Shown here: piece by piece, positions 11,207 to 23,088 of the stretch
Position numbering within the stretch: position 1 is the stretch's first letter
How the letters are laid out: the number at the start of each line of letters is the position of its first letter
DNA from: Zarea fungicola
Taxonomy: Eukaryota > Ascomycota > Sordariomycetes > Hypocreales > Cordycipitaceae
Length of the DNA: 64,000 nucleotides
NCBI GenBank assembly: GCA_900169235.1
Contig: FWCC01000075.1
Location: 1-64,000 of the forward strand
Direction: 5' to 3'
Made by a program: the position numbers and the translations under genes
The notes under the pieces: generated by a model
Seen by the model: the letters and a program-made list of their open reading frames with translations, nothing else
Database searches by the model: none
Told to the model about the DNA's origin: nothing

Positions 11207-14200
11207 TTATAGATAACGCATGCTGCCTGAAGGAACACGCTCCACCAACCCAGCCACCTCTCGTCGCAACGTCTTGAGCACCCTTCGGATATCCGCCAGA
11301 TCTGCGCCACCATTGTTGTTGCCGTGACCCGGTGGCGGCAGCGCCGACTCGCATCGCGCCAGCAGCTCGCCCACGGCCGCCCCAATGGCACCGGCGTTGG
11401 CCTGCCCGCCGCGTCGTCGCACCTCGGCCGCCCAGTCATTCACGACAAAGACGATAATCTCAATGATGCGGTTGCGCACCATGCCGCTGAAACCATAGTC
11501 TTGCGTGTCGAAAATGTTCTCAAGCACCTGCACAATCATGCTGTGCGAGACGCCCAGCGTCAGGAACAGCTGCACCGGCCACATGGGGTCCGCGCCAATG
11601 GTCGCGTCTTGCTGGTAGGCCACGGCGTAGCGGCACAGCTCGGGGAGCAGCGTCTGGATGGGGAACACGAAGCTGTCCAGGGATGTGTAGTGTGCAATAT
11701 TTTGGATCTTGCTGCTGACAGCCTCATACGGCAGTGCCGGCTCCACCTCGCCGGGCTTGAGGTCTTCGAGCCGCGAGACGATCTCGTCATGGGTCTGCTG
11801 GATCAGGTTGGTCCATGTTGACGAAATAGTTGTCGGGTTGCGGTAGTTGGCGGTGTGATAGATGATGAGGCACAAGTCATAGTATCCGGCTTGGTCTGCA
11901 TAGTTATTGAAAAGCTGCAAGAAAATGGTCAGTATGCTGGTATTCTTTTTGAAAACGTCTGGGCCAACTTACTTCCGACAAATCCAGGATACTTCCGTCC
12001 AGAGCCTTTGCAATCTCTTCCTTCCTCAGAGTCTCGATGCGGTCATCCGCGCGCAGACGTCCTAGGAGGTCGTCCTGAATGTTGGCAATGCCGAGCAGGT
12101 CTGTGACTTCGTGGTTGAGCATCTGCTGTTGCTGTCTGCTCACGCCCACTGTTGTTACGCTGGCATTGGCCTTGGCCAGGCTGAGCAGTTTGATGCGGTC
12201 CTTGATGCTAATGGCAAACTCTGACTGCGCCAGGCCCGCCTGCACCTCAGCAGCATCGAAAAAGCGGCTGCGGTTGGTGTAGAAGCGGCAGAGCAAGTCG
12301 GCGTGCTCGACATTGGTGCCAGCCAGGCGCTCGAGGAATGTAACGACATGCGGCGAATCAATGGCCAATATCCGGTCCGTCCAACCCTGCTGAATGTACC
12401 ACTCGTAGAGATCAAAGTGAAAGACCTCGTCGTCCGATCCATTCACCACATCGTAAGCCTCCATGCGCTTCGTCGCCATCAGAGTCGGCTTGCCGTCCAC
12501 GAGCGAAGGCTCCTTGCTGGACATCTGGTCCAGATGGCGCAATACGTCATGAATCAGGCCGTAGCACCTCTTGCGTGCTTGAAACAATTCGCCGCGACTA
12601 TCGCCCTCTGGCTTTCCATCCTGGATCCATAGCAGCGCAGTGTTGCCACGGTCCTTTTCCCGGGCGACAACCAGGCAAAGCTGGACAGCACCGGCATAGT
12701 ACGCGAGGTCCACATACTGGCCCACGGCAGTTTGGAGGTTATCAGACGTCAGGCTGCCGGCAACCTTTTCAAACAGCTTTAGGCTCTCGAATAGCAGGGT
12801 TCTCGATTGATTGGTGTTGAGTGGTTGTTCCGAGGCGCGCTTGAGCTGCTCTTGAGCCTTGAAGATGACGACGTCGTCGGGGCTGCAGAAGCTGCCGCAG
12901 CGTCTGCGCAGGGCATCGGCCACACTCTCCACGTTGGAGCCGCTCTCAATGTTGCGGTTCACAATGGCCTTGACCAAAACCTTGGCCAGCTCCTTGCCGC
13001 TGGGCTGCGAAAACAGGTTCTCGTACGACATATCGCGCAGCTTCTGTCGGGAGCTGTCGTCAAGCCGCATAAACACGTCGGTCGCGCGCTCATCAAACAG
13101 CATCATGACAAACGAGATGCCTTCGGAAATGCTCTCCATGAGCTTCTGGACTGCGTGGAGGGCCTGGTGCTCGGCCTGCAGAGCAACTTCTTCTTGGCGT
13201 GTTCCGGCGCGCTGGAGATCGGACGGGCCAGACATGCCTTGGATTAGACCCCGGTTGGCCTCCATGAATTTTCGCAGCCGCTCGAGGTTTTCCTGCGTCA
13301 TGGCCAGAACATCAAGAGGCACAGCAGAATTGATTACAATACCACCAGTAGCGGTGACACCCTGTGTGATGACCGGGTACTTCCAAAGCTTCCGGACCAG
13401 ACGGGTGATGTACATGGCCAGAGCATCGTGCCGCGAGGATAGCTTCACCGAATCGGTGGTGAGACTAGCACCATCAGTTTCGGTCAGTGTGGGTTGGCCG
13501 CCCATCTCAACGAAAATGCCACGGGCGCGGTCTTGCGTGGCTTGGTCAATGGCTCGGGCCGAGCCCATCTTGGCATCACCTCCATGCCCACACGCAACTG
13601 CCAAAGCTGCAGACACAGTTTCGATACGGCCATAGAGCTGGATCAAGCGTCGACACACGTGATCCAAAGCCTCCTCACCAGGAGCGTCGCGAATGGCAGC
13701 CGAAAAGTTATCCACCAGTCGTCTGCGGCGAACAATGTGAACACCAGTGTTGGTCAGGATGGCAAGTTCCGTAGGCACCTCATCATACTGCACAGCAAGC
13801 TCGTTACCAAAGCCCCACGGTGCATGATGGGCAGCAAACGGCTTGGTAGCGAGTCCGACAGCTTCGGCTCTGCTTCCAATATCAATCCAGCAAGCTTGCT
13901 CGTAGTAACGCAACGGTGTCGCGCTGTTGATATTCTTGATGCGGGCGGATTCCGGAGCAGACAGGAAGAGGGCGTCAGAGCTGGCGTCATCGTCTCTGGC
14001 GACAAAGTCGGCAAAAATTCCAGGAGCGAATCGGGCACCGTTTCGGCTAGGAACAAGCTGCAACGAGCTGACGTCAATTTCGGGGCCGCCGCCGGCCACA
14101 GCTTGAGAGGCCTGGGAGGATCGACGAGAGGTGGACCCGGGCGGGAACTTGATGAACTGGACCTGCATGCTCTGGGGAATCATGCTATTCTGAGAGCCGT

Positions 14201-15601
14201 AGATGTAGGAGGAAGCGCTCGTGGCGCTAAGGAAGATGCGGCAGCCAGTATCCGTCAGGGCCATGAGATGTAGCTTCGAGGCCTCGTGTCTGGAAATGGG
14301 GCTAATGGCGACAATTCTCGTTCGGTCGGTCAAGAGTTTCGAGCCAGAAATCATGTGTGCAATGTCGCGAAGACAGTGAACCTTTTCCTTTTCAATCACC
14401 TTGTTGAGGCGATCAGGACTGTCCATGTGATATGTGCGAATGGTCGATGTACTAGACAGCGTGTAGAGCAGACTTCTCGAGTCGTCAATGACAATGTCCA
14501 CCAAGTGCTCTGGGTTCTTGTTGCCCCAGAATCCACTCTGAAGCGTCACAACGGATGACCAGCCGGGATTTGTGTGGTTAATCTTGCCGCAGCGGTTGGA
14601 GAACCATTTTTCCTCCGACTGGTAGTATAGCTCACTAATATCGGTATCGCTAGTGCCGCCAAAGAATATTCTACCATCCGCAGAGCCAGTAATAATGCGG
14701 ACATCGTTGCCTCGTAGAGGAAGAGACATCTTCGTCTGGTAGAGGGAAACTGTCTTTGTGCCGGCCGGTGTCGGGGTAGCAGAGAGGCCGAGCAAAATAA
14801 TCTCGGACGAGGTTGCGACGACGAGGATATGGGTGATTGTGTTGACAAAGATGCCCTTTTTGGGCGGTACCAAAGCAACGGCTTGGATTGTGTGTGGCTG
14901 GTCCTCAAAGCCAATAAGCTCGGCATCGGTGTTGGTATAGTCCCAGAGGAAGAGGGAGTTGTCAATGACAACCCAGGCATGGTTGATTTCAGCAAATAAG
15001 CCCATCAATGTTTGCAGCTCGCCGGTGTTGTAGTGGTCGAATACTTGGCTCGGAATAGGGTACATGTGCGTTTTGTGAAAAGGTGTCCAGGCGGTGTCTG
15101 CGGAGGACATTTCGTAGTCGGACGATGCGCCCTCTATCGTTGAATACAGTGGTTAGCAAAATACATCAAGCGTTCTATTGAAGTTGGTCGCTAGTCCTCA
15201 CGTCTGCAATATGAATCAATGTCGGGAAAGTTTTCGTCGACAGCGAGAGCAGTATTGATGGCCTGGGCCGCACGCGCCACGGGCGAGACATATTCGGGAC
15301 GCCGCTGCGGCGGAGGGTTCGTAGGAGCAGCGGCCGCTTCTGGATTACCAGCTGCATCGAGGACCAAGCCTGCTGACTGGCTCGTGGGCAGCAGGCCGGA
15401 GCGTGCCAGCGCCCTTGACCTCGAGGTCGAGGAGCTTCGGCGCGCGGCGGTCGAGCTCGTCTTCTGAGCATGCTCCGTGGCCCGTTGAAAGAGGTTCCTG
15501 CTAACGGGGTCCTGCTCGCTGCGGAATCGCGAAGCAACAGCCGGCGTGTTGAGGAACGCGCCAGGAACGGCGCGAACCGGTGTCGTTTCGGGAAACGACA
15601 T
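11207..15601 (-). CDS. NUP170: Nucleoporin Nup170/Nup155 (inner-ring scaffold)
   Basis: Three exons (15202-15601, 11973-15133, 11207-11914) give 1422 aa, the usual length for this family. It is a scaffold component of the nuclear pore inner ring. The N-terminal 130 residues are Ala/Arg/Ser-rich and probably disordered. The Nup133/Nup155-type beta-propeller follows (YPIPSQVFDHYN..., LMGLFAEINHAWVVIDNSLFLWDY). From about residue 600 to the end there is an alpha-solenoid, including LFYESL-type helices and the late block DLYEWYIQQGWTDRILAIDS. Introns are at the junctions CRR/QGASSDYE and LDLSE/LFNNYADQ. Start at 15601 (MSFPETTPVRAVPGAF). Very likely an essential housekeeping gene. Confidence 0.95.
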
Positions 15602-16340
15602 GACGGGTATATGGGGGCGTCGAGGTGGCTGGGTTGTTGTATTATGCTATCGAACCTGGTCGAAATCAGGCCTTCTGCCGCAGTGGTCAGGGTGCAGCGT
15701 CACAGATCAGCCGGCAAAGACGAAGCGACGCGCTTGGAAGCAGCTCATGAAGAGGCTGGCGCGGGACAATGCAAGTTTTGGCTGCAGCCAGTGCAAAGTT
15801 GTTGACGGCGGCTGGTGCTGGTGCCTGAGGGACAGAGAAACGAGGCTGGTGGTGAAGGGAACCGACCACGTGCAAACAGAGTCGCGCCCACCACAGATGC
15901 GTCGCGCGAGATGGCAAATGACAATGGGTTGTGTAGGCGATGCAGCGCCGGTGTGGATTGAGGATATGAATTTTTGAAGCTGTTGGACCTCTAGAGTTTC
16001 TTAGGCTGCGGACCCGCGTGCTTTGGCTTGGCTTGGTTTTGGCTGGAGCTCTGCCATTTTTCTTGACCAGGGGCGAGATTTTGCGCTAAACTCGATTGGT
16101 GGTACAATATAAATGAATGCAATGTTTTTGTATTCAAAATGCACAATAGTAAGAGAAATAGACCTTTTATGGATGTTTATGGATGTTTATAGATGTTTAT
16201 TTCATTCACTCTGATTAGTTTTATATTTATCCCAGTTGTCATGCCATCAGCCGCTCCATGACATTTAACCCATACTAGACACACATTTTTCAACCATGGA
16301 TGAGCGTGAATCCCAATCGTAGCTCAGTATTGTACATTTA
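15602..16340. other. Intergenic with short tandem repeat
   Basis: Promoter side of the Nup170 gene and 3' side of the ketoreductase gene. Open frames here (15546-15977 and similar) are shadows or random. A short 10-bp tandem repeat lies at 16171-16200. Confidence 0.5.
16171..16200. repeat. Three tandem copies of a 10-bp unit
   Basis: GGATGTTTAT occurs twice and then AGATGTTTAT, in a row. Confidence 0.85.
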
Positions 16341-17415
16341 CTACTGCTTCTTGGCCTCGCGCTCGGCCTTGCGTAGGGCACGCTTGCGAATGTCCACGTG
16401 CATGTCCTTGTTAATCTTGACAGTCAACGGGCTGTTGACACCAACAGTATTCTCAATGAACCACAGCATGTACGCATGGCTCCACCACGGAGTGTAGGTG
16501 TTGGGCGCCGTCTGGTAGCCGCCGGTGCCGACCTTGCCTAGGGCGGCCTTGACAAAGGGGCGGGCGTTGGGGACCAGCAGGCTGGCGCGGCGAATCTTGC
16601 TCATGGCCGTGGTGACGAGATGGCTCAGGACCAGCTGCACGTCGACATTGTCGTCGGCCAGCTCCGAGGACAGGGCGTTGCTCCACTGCTGCAGAAAGGC
16701 CTTGCTGCCCGAGTACGTGGCCAGGTACGGCGTCGGGGTCCAGCCGCCAAACGAGCCCATGGTCAGGATGAGGCCGTTCCTGCGCTGCTTGAGGATCGGG
16801 GCGACGACCTGGGTGACCTTGAGCGTGCCCAGGCAGTTGATGGTGATGATATTTTGGAGCTCGGAGCGCGGTGTCTCGAGGAAGGACACGGGGATGCTGT
16901 GGCTCTGACCGACGTTGTTGATGAGGATGCCCACGTCGAGGCCCTTGACCAGCGTGGCCAGGCGGTCGTAGTCGGCGTCGTTGTCCTGGGCAAAGTCCAT
17001 GGCCAGCGTCTTGACCTGGGGTGACTTGGCGGCAAACTTGGCCGTGATCTCGGCGGCGAGGGTGTCGAGCTTGGACTGGGTTCGGGAGACGAGGACCAGG
17101 TTGAAGCCCTTGGCGGCCAGCTGCGACGCAAACTCCTTGCCGAGTCCGTCAGAAGCGCCAGTCACGACGGCCCAGGTGCCAGCCTTGCCATACTTTCGAA
17201 GCTATGACATTGCATGTTAGTGTGGGTGAGAATTGGGTCGGCGGTGCAGCACAGCGACGAACATTGGTGCCCGGCAGGACAAAGGAGCCCAGGACGAGGC
17301 GCAAGTAGCTAAAGAGCTTGGAGGCGACAAAGAGACCACCAACGGTGGCAAGTAGCACCAAACCGCACTGCGGCACGGCAGGCAATTGGTTGCAAATCGC
17401 GTGAAGCTTGTCCAT
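16341..17415 (-). CDS. Very-long-chain 3-ketoacyl-CoA reductase (KAR, Ifa38-like)
   Basis: Two exons (17263-17415 and 16341-17201) encode 337 aa. The intron has a GTTCGT donor and a CTAAC branch site. The enzyme catalyses the first reduction of each ER fatty-acid elongation cycle with NADPH, feeding sphingolipid and ceramide synthesis. An N-terminal membrane segment is at about 15-45. The SDR cofactor motif TGASDGLG is at 65-72, NNVG near 146, and the catalytic Ser about 201, Tyr 214 and Lys 218 (YSGSK). The C-terminus is lysine-rich and ends AKKQ, compatible with ER retrieval. The [19 protein letters not shown] block after the intron is diagnostic of the KAR/HSD17B12 group. The ATG at 17415 was chosen because it gives the expected short luminal N-terminus. 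Confidence 0.93.
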
Positions 17416-18317
17416 GATGGGCGCAGACAACTCAACTGTGTAATGTGTAACAATGAAGTCAAGGTTGGTTGTTGAGAGCTTCGTTGGGGCGGCCCGGAAG
17501 CACGGGATTATGGGAGAAAAGACTTTGGAGCCGATAAGCAAGTCAGAATGTCTGGGCGGTTCTGTTAGCGGTGGCTTCAGTGACTTTGCGCTGTAAAGTC
17601 ACTATAATTTCATTGTGATGTGGCGGTTACAGCGCAATTGCCCCTGAGCTCACATGCCAGCAAAGCACGACCGGCCGGTGTTGTGTGAAAACTCCGGCTG
17701 GGCATCTACCCATTGAAACTCCGGCTGCAAAGCAATTGATTTTTTAATCTCATTAATCTTATTTATTTTTCGGGGGTTTTTAATTTTTTCTTCATCTCTA
17801 CGTTCCTTACATGCCTGCTATTCAACCGAAATGCCAACGAGGTACATTTGATGCTGCTGCCTTTTGGACAGTCAAAACAACGTAGAATTCCGTCCACTGC
17901 AAGTATCAGTCGGGTACCTGACTCATGCAACAGCTCTCACAGCAGGCAGAAGTTGCTTGAACTGGTACATCAAGCTACTTGTTGTTGCGTGGCTGGTGGG
18001 GTAACCAGCTTGTAGCTTCATGACGTGGTCTGCCACCTCCAAAGTACCTTGTTTCTTGCGTAGAGCTTGGTTGAGCCAACGCCCATCCTTGAGATACTTT
18101 GCGCGAACTACATGATTGATTGATACATGGCACACTTGCTTCACGTCAAGATTACGTATGCATGGCTCGCGTATTGGCTTTTTCAATGGCAACCCACAAC
18201 GGACGAGGGCCACGACGGCGCACCTCTCATCGTTGGGTGCTTCTTTTTTATTTCTTTGCTCATAGAGTAGTGTCATAGGACCGTCTGGGCTCGAATCATT
18301 CTCTCCAAGGGGAGAAT
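17416..18317. other. Intergenic between ketoreductase and cyclophilin
   Basis: About 900 bases. A 117-codon minus-strand frame at 17923-18276 is open, but it shows no domain and no leader features. It ends close to the cyclophilin 3' end, so it is not called as a gene. Confidence 0.45.
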
Positions 18318-19039
18318 TTACAGCTGGCCGGACTGGTCAACGACAATCTTGCTCTTGGTGCGGCCAGAGTCGCTGCCATAGCCCTCAATCTTCTTAACAA
18401 TGTCCATGCCCTCGACAACGCTGCCGAAGACGGTGTGCTTGCCGTCCAACCAGCCAGTGGTGGCGGTGCAGAGGAAGAACTGGGAGCCGTTGCTGTTTTG
18501 ATTGGTCAGCGGCGATGCATGGGGATTTATTTTTCTTTGTTTCTTGGCACATACGTGTTGGGGCCGGCGTTGGCCATGGACAGGATACCGGGGCCGGTGT
18601 GCTTGAGCTTGAAGTTCTCATCGGCAAACTTCTCGCCATAGATGGACTTGCCACCAGTGCCCTGTACGTACGAGGTCAGTATGAGGATTCCTTGATGCGA
18701 TTGGCCGATTGGCCTCTCCCAGTTCCTGTGGGCTCTGGCTTACGTTGTGGTTGGTGAAGTCACCACCCTGGCACATGAAGCCGGGGATGACACGGTGGAA
18801 GGACGAGCCAGCGTAGCCGTATCCCTTCTCACCGGTGCAGAGAGCGCGGAAGTTCTCGGCAGTCTTGGGAACAACATCGGCGCGAAGCTCCATGACAATT
18901 CTGCCGAGGGGGGCTGCCAGGCAAACATGCCAAGTTAGCTTCCTGTTCGTCTGTTCGTATACTCCAAGAAATAGCACGCAGGGAATTAAAACATACAACC
19001 GCCGGCAGAGACGTCGAAGAAAACCTTGGGGTTCGACAT
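18318..19039 (-). CDS. Peptidyl-prolyl cis-trans isomerase, cyclophilin A type
   Basis: Four exons (18997-19039, 18744-18913, 18555-18661, 18318-18492) assemble into 164 aa, the canonical size of cytosolic cyclophilin A. The enzyme isomerises X-Pro bonds and is the cyclosporin A receptor in fungi. Visible hallmarks are [12 protein letters not shown], the active-site block [16 protein letters not shown] with the catalytic Arg, [20 protein letters not shown] with the drug-contact Trp, and the C-terminus [16 protein letters not shown]. There is no signal peptide. The first donor was placed at GTATGT rather than at an upstream GTTGTA because this keeps the conserved GGSPLGRI spacing. Confidence 0.96.
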
Positions 19040-20128
19040 GATTGAATAGCTTTTTGAAAGGGTTTTTTTTTACTTTTAATGTGTAAACAGCAAACGGAGG
19101 GGCAAAAGCGAATCATCTGCGGGGAACCTTGGAGGGGCTTTTATACTCTGCTTCAAGGTTCCCACTCCAACTGACCACTGAGGCTACCAGTAGCTTCCGT
19201 GGCTGTTTTTGCTCTTTTTTTTTTCACGTCTCTGCCTCGTTGCCCAGCTGACTAACCGCTTTTGCGTTTCTGTTGATCATGGTCCGAGTTTGTTCCTATT
19301 ATTCTTGTTTTTTCTGTTTCTGCGACCCCTCCCTCTCCCTTGTTTGCTTTTCCCAATCCGTCAAGGCGGTGAGGTGGACGAAACCAAGCTTTTCACAGCT
19401 GGTGCACCGCCTGCTACGTCACAGAGCTGCAAAGCTCTGGTGGAGAGGAACAAACAAGCCTGGCAGAATCGAGCTTCACTCACAGCAGCAGCAGCAGCGC
19501 AAGACCGACGACTGCGCATTGTGAAGCTATCGGGAAAATTCGTGCCCCGCATCTCAATTGCCAATTGCCTGCAAGTAGCTAGGCTCGAGGCTGGAAACAC
19601 CGTGCTGAGGGGATATTAATGCACAGCCAATCAATTGAGCACCTTTTGTTGTTCCAAATTTAGGCGTGACATTTTTGCAGCTAACTAGTCAATCGGCTCA
19701 GATTCAATGCAAACTGTTCCCGTCAAGCCACACCAGCCACATTGGCCGTCCCGCCACAGCTGGTACCGCCACAGTTGCCGTGGCGTTTGTTGATCTGCCA
19801 AACACTTGGAACATTGACGAGTGAGTATTCCGTACACACGAGTCCTTGACTTTGCTCGGTGCCGCTCCATTCTGTTACAAGGCTGCAAGGCAGTAACTCC
19901 AAGCTAGCTTATAACCCAAGTTCATGATACTCTTTCCCAATGCCACCTTGAAATTGTATGGCCGACCCCGAGGCCGAGGCCGACCCCGATCAAACCATTT
20001 GTTACGTGTACGTGTCCGGGATTGCTATATAATTGCTCCAGGATGCTATCAATCGTCAGTCAAGATGGCAATGCCATAAAATCATCGAACGGTCCATCTC
20101 TACATTTGGCTACCCTCATCCACCAGCC
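19040..20128. other. Intergenic, divergent promoters of cyclophilin and O-methyltransferase
   Basis: Divergent promoter region of about 1.1 kb. Pyrimidine-rich tracts lie at 19205-19370. A GC-rich direct repeat (GGCCGACCCCGA, twice) lies around 19961-19990. A TATA-like box is at 20026-20033. Confidence 0.55.
20026..20033 (+). promoter_or_regulatory. TATA-like box of O-methyltransferase gene
   Basis: TATATAAT lies about 100 bases before the chosen ATG at 20129. It is a plausible core promoter element, judged only on sequence and spacing. Confidence 0.45.
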
Positions 20129-20845
20129 ATGGACGCACAGGTACCTCACCCCATGTTACAAGAGGAGCACATGGATAGAATCGTCAATTTCGACAACTTT
20201 CACTCCGCCTCTAAACTTGACCAACAGGCACAGTCTGCCCTTTTGCGACCGAATGCTACTCTCGATGCTGCCCTCGCCAACTCGGCCGCCAAAGGGCTCC
20301 CACCCATCAGTGTCCTCCCCCTCGCTGGCCGGTACCTATCCATCCTGACGCGTGTCATGGGTGCCAAGAATGTACTCGAAGTCGGCACGCTCGGTGGCTA
20401 CTCGTCTATTTGCTTTGCCCAGGCCGGTGCCAAAGTCACCAGCATCGAGATGAACCCCAAGCATCGAGACGTCGCTCTCAAGAATGTAGAGGGACTCGAC
20501 GTCACCGTGTTGCTCGGCACAGCGGAGGATGTTCTACCGAAACTGGTTGACGAGGGCAGACAATTCGATCTCGTTTTTGTCGATGCCGACATGATTGGCC
20601 TCGAAGAGCTCTACGAATGGGCCGTCAAGCTCACACGCCCCAACGGATGCATCTTCCTTGATGATGTCGTGGCTTCCATGTTTCGACACGACCAAGTCGG
20701 AAAAGAAGGCAAGGAGAACATCTTGACTAGAGTGGGCAAAGACGAGAGAGTGGACGCGACGCTGGTGCCGATTGTTCTCACGCATCCCATGGCGCCGCAT
20801 GCCGTCTTCAATGGCTTCATATTTGCTACTGTCAACGGAAACTAG
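20129..20845 (+). CDS. SAM-dependent O-methyltransferase (caffeoyl-CoA/catechol type)
   Basis: Single exon, 238 aa, Methyltransf_3 family. The SAM-binding motif I is NVLEVGTLGGYSS at about 81-93, the acidic loop is TSIEMNP at 104-110, and the metal-binding VFVDADMIG is at 149-157 with FLDDV nearer the C-terminus. Members are cation-dependent enzymes that methylate vicinal hydroxyls of small aromatic substrates; the fungal substrate is unknown. The frame is open to 20033, but the ATG at 20129 (MDAQVPHPM) fits the family N-terminus and follows a TATA-like box. No clustered biosynthetic partners are seen. Confidence 0.9.
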   Translation: MDAQVPHPMLQEEHMDRIVNFDNFHSASKLDQQAQSALLRPNATLDAALANSAAKGLPPISVLPLAGRYLSILTRVMGAKNVLEVGTLGGYSSICFAQAGAKVTSIEMNPKHRDVALKNVEGLDVTVLLGTAEDVLPKLVDEGRQFDLVFVDADMIGLEELYEWAVKLTRPNGCIFLDDVVASMFRHDQVGKEGKENILTRVGKDERVDATLVPIVLTHPMAPHAVFNGFIFATVNGN

Positions 20846-21527
20846 ATGAGACGGTCATGAGCTATAACTTATCATGTAAAGTGTAAACGATATTTCCCCT
20901 CTATTAATTCAATCTAAACAGAATTTTAATTTTCTTTGCTCCTGACGCTGCACTGCCATTTGCCCACATAGCTTATTCCAGCGATGTTGTATGCTAGCTC
21001 CCCTACCCTATTCCCATCTTTCCAGTTCAACTTCATCAAACCACACACAATCCCATTTTTATTTAACTCCGTTTCGCTTTTCAGAGCCAAAACCTCTCAA
21101 TTTGTAATTCAACCTGATAAGGCGCTCGATCAAGTTTATATTAGCCAGCTGTGGCTGTATCCCTGAGCCAATGATAGCTTGCCACAAGAAGATGCATATG
21201 TGCGAACCAGCTACCCCGCGCCGCTCCCGTCAGGCGACCGTACTACATCCCGTTGAATGCATGAGCTGCGCTGGTAAAGATTTTCCGTTGTACGGAGCTA
21301 ACGCCATGTCTCACAGGCAATAAAAGCACAAAGAACTTGCCTTGCACGATGCCTGCGCTGGTGGCTGACGGGACGGCCCTTGGAGCGCTCACCTCTGCAA
21401 CGGCACGTTACAAGCGCAAGATTCTCATGGGGCTGTATTTTTTACTAGTGCAACCGTTGCCTAACATCTCTAATCTCTACCGTCTGGCATCCTTTTCGCA
21501 TATCATGTGCGAATAATTAAAGTCGCG
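20846..21527. other. Intergenic
   Basis: About 680 bases with no recognisable gene. The frame at 20984-21166 is AT-rich and featureless. Confidence 0.45.
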
Positions 21528-23088
21528 ATGGATGTTGCCGGACTCGCGATTCCATTGGTACAGACGCTGTTCGGCCTGAATGACCAGCTTCGCAAGATTC
21601 GCTATGCCCCAATGGACATTAACCTTTTCAGATCCCAAACAAACACTCTGACAGGATTAATTACGTTGTTCAAATCACAATACCCAGACTCCGTCCAGAC
21701 GCTTGATACCGACCAGCCACAGCAGGAGGAGGCACTCGCCAAAGACCTCTTTGAGCAGTTCGCCATTGTCGTGCGACTGGCCGACGCTGCCACTGGTGCC
21801 ATTCTGCGCATATTTGTCGATGCGGAGGGTGCTGCGTGGCAGCTGGTCGCTCGATGCAAATGGGTCTTTAAAAAGCCCATGGCCGACGAGGCCCGCCTCG
21901 CAATGGTGGTGTTTTCGACATCATTTCATCTTTACCTGCTCCTGACAAAATTGGGTGCCCTGCAGAGAGAAGTAGACATTTTACGAGCACAAAACAAGAT
22001 GCCTCCACCGGAACTTGAAGAAAACTTGTATGTACAGACACGGACCAGGATGATGAAAGCGACGAGCAGGATGAAGCTTCACTGATGATGGCTGACGTGT
22101 TTGTGGCATCTTTTCAGGTTATTGTATCAAGAAGTCGTCACGACAGAGCGGCGACAGTGTGGCGCTGTCAGGCAGCAGTTTATAGCCATGGCCAAGCGTA
22201 CCCGGCAACCGGCCCTAATCACTGAAGAGGAACTCGACGCTCTTTTGAAAGTGGCACGGTCCATCGAGACAAAGGCAGACGGCGTCATCGAAACGTTTCC
22301 GGGACGCCGGAGATCGGCGAGGCGACGACCGCGTCCCAGGCGTCCACCATCCAACCCGCCCGCCGATGCCCCTCCGGCCCGTCGTCAAGCCAGATGGCCG
22401 CACTCCCTGGGCGTTGTATACAGCTCTCAAGCAGGTTAGTTCTCTCGTCCAAGTCCAGTTCGCCGGATCCCGAAGATTATAGTAGACAGAGAAGGTTGCT
22501 AAATGGCATGCCAAAGTTCCGCGCTCAGTGTCAGATCCCCATCTTCCATCGCAATCTGGCGCTGCTCCCCGCCGACCACGACCGCGACAGAGGCAGAAGG
22601 CAAAAGATAAGACGCCACGGCCATTGCAGCCATTCGATCCCCGAGAGGAACCGGCTGGGGCGGACGAAGCTATTGTTATGCCGAACGAGCCCAGCGTCCC
22701 ACTCACACCGACGGCGCTTGCACCAATGGGAGATCCCTATGCTGAGTGGTTGGCTGTCGGCCAAGATATAATCGTGAAAGACCAGCCATCGCCAAAAGTA
22801 GTAGCAGAGGGGACATCAAAAGAGCCTCCAATTGCTGAGACTTCCTCTAAGCCTTCGGGAGATGGCCAGCCGAAAACTTCCATCCCCGAGGCTTCATCCT
22901 CAAAGCAAAAGACTGATCAAAAGGCAGCTCGTGTTTCCGAGGTACCACTATCCGAATCGAAGAAACGATTTCGGGCAGTTCCTCCATTCGATAACAAGGC
23001 TGATCTAGAGAGCTTGGCACGTCGTCGTGCCAAGGCTCGCAGACCAACTGTTGAGACTGACGATGAAGGCAGCAAACCAGAGACCTGA
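21528..23088 (+). CDS. Fungal orphan with STAND-N-like helical N-terminus and low-complexity tail
   Basis: Three exons (21528-22027, 22118-22434, 22535-23088) give about 456 aa. I do not recognise a characterised family. Residues 1-165 form a helical domain beginning MDVAGLAIPLVQTLFGLNDQL, which resembles the N-terminal domains that precede NOD/STAND modules in fungal NLR-like proteins (inference from pattern only). No nucleotide-binding domain follows. The middle contains an Arg/Pro-rich run (about 225-260). The C-terminal third is Pro/Ser/Lys-rich and presumably disordered, ending with an RRRAKARR basic patch that could be a nuclear signal. Two acceptors 6 nt apart at the last intron are both in frame, so exon 3 may start at 22529 or 22535. 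Confidence 0.75.

Noticed and set aside
17923..18276. 117-codon minus-strand frame downstream of cyclophilin
   Set aside because: No domain, no leader or splice pattern, no recognisable homology; could be real but is not supportable.
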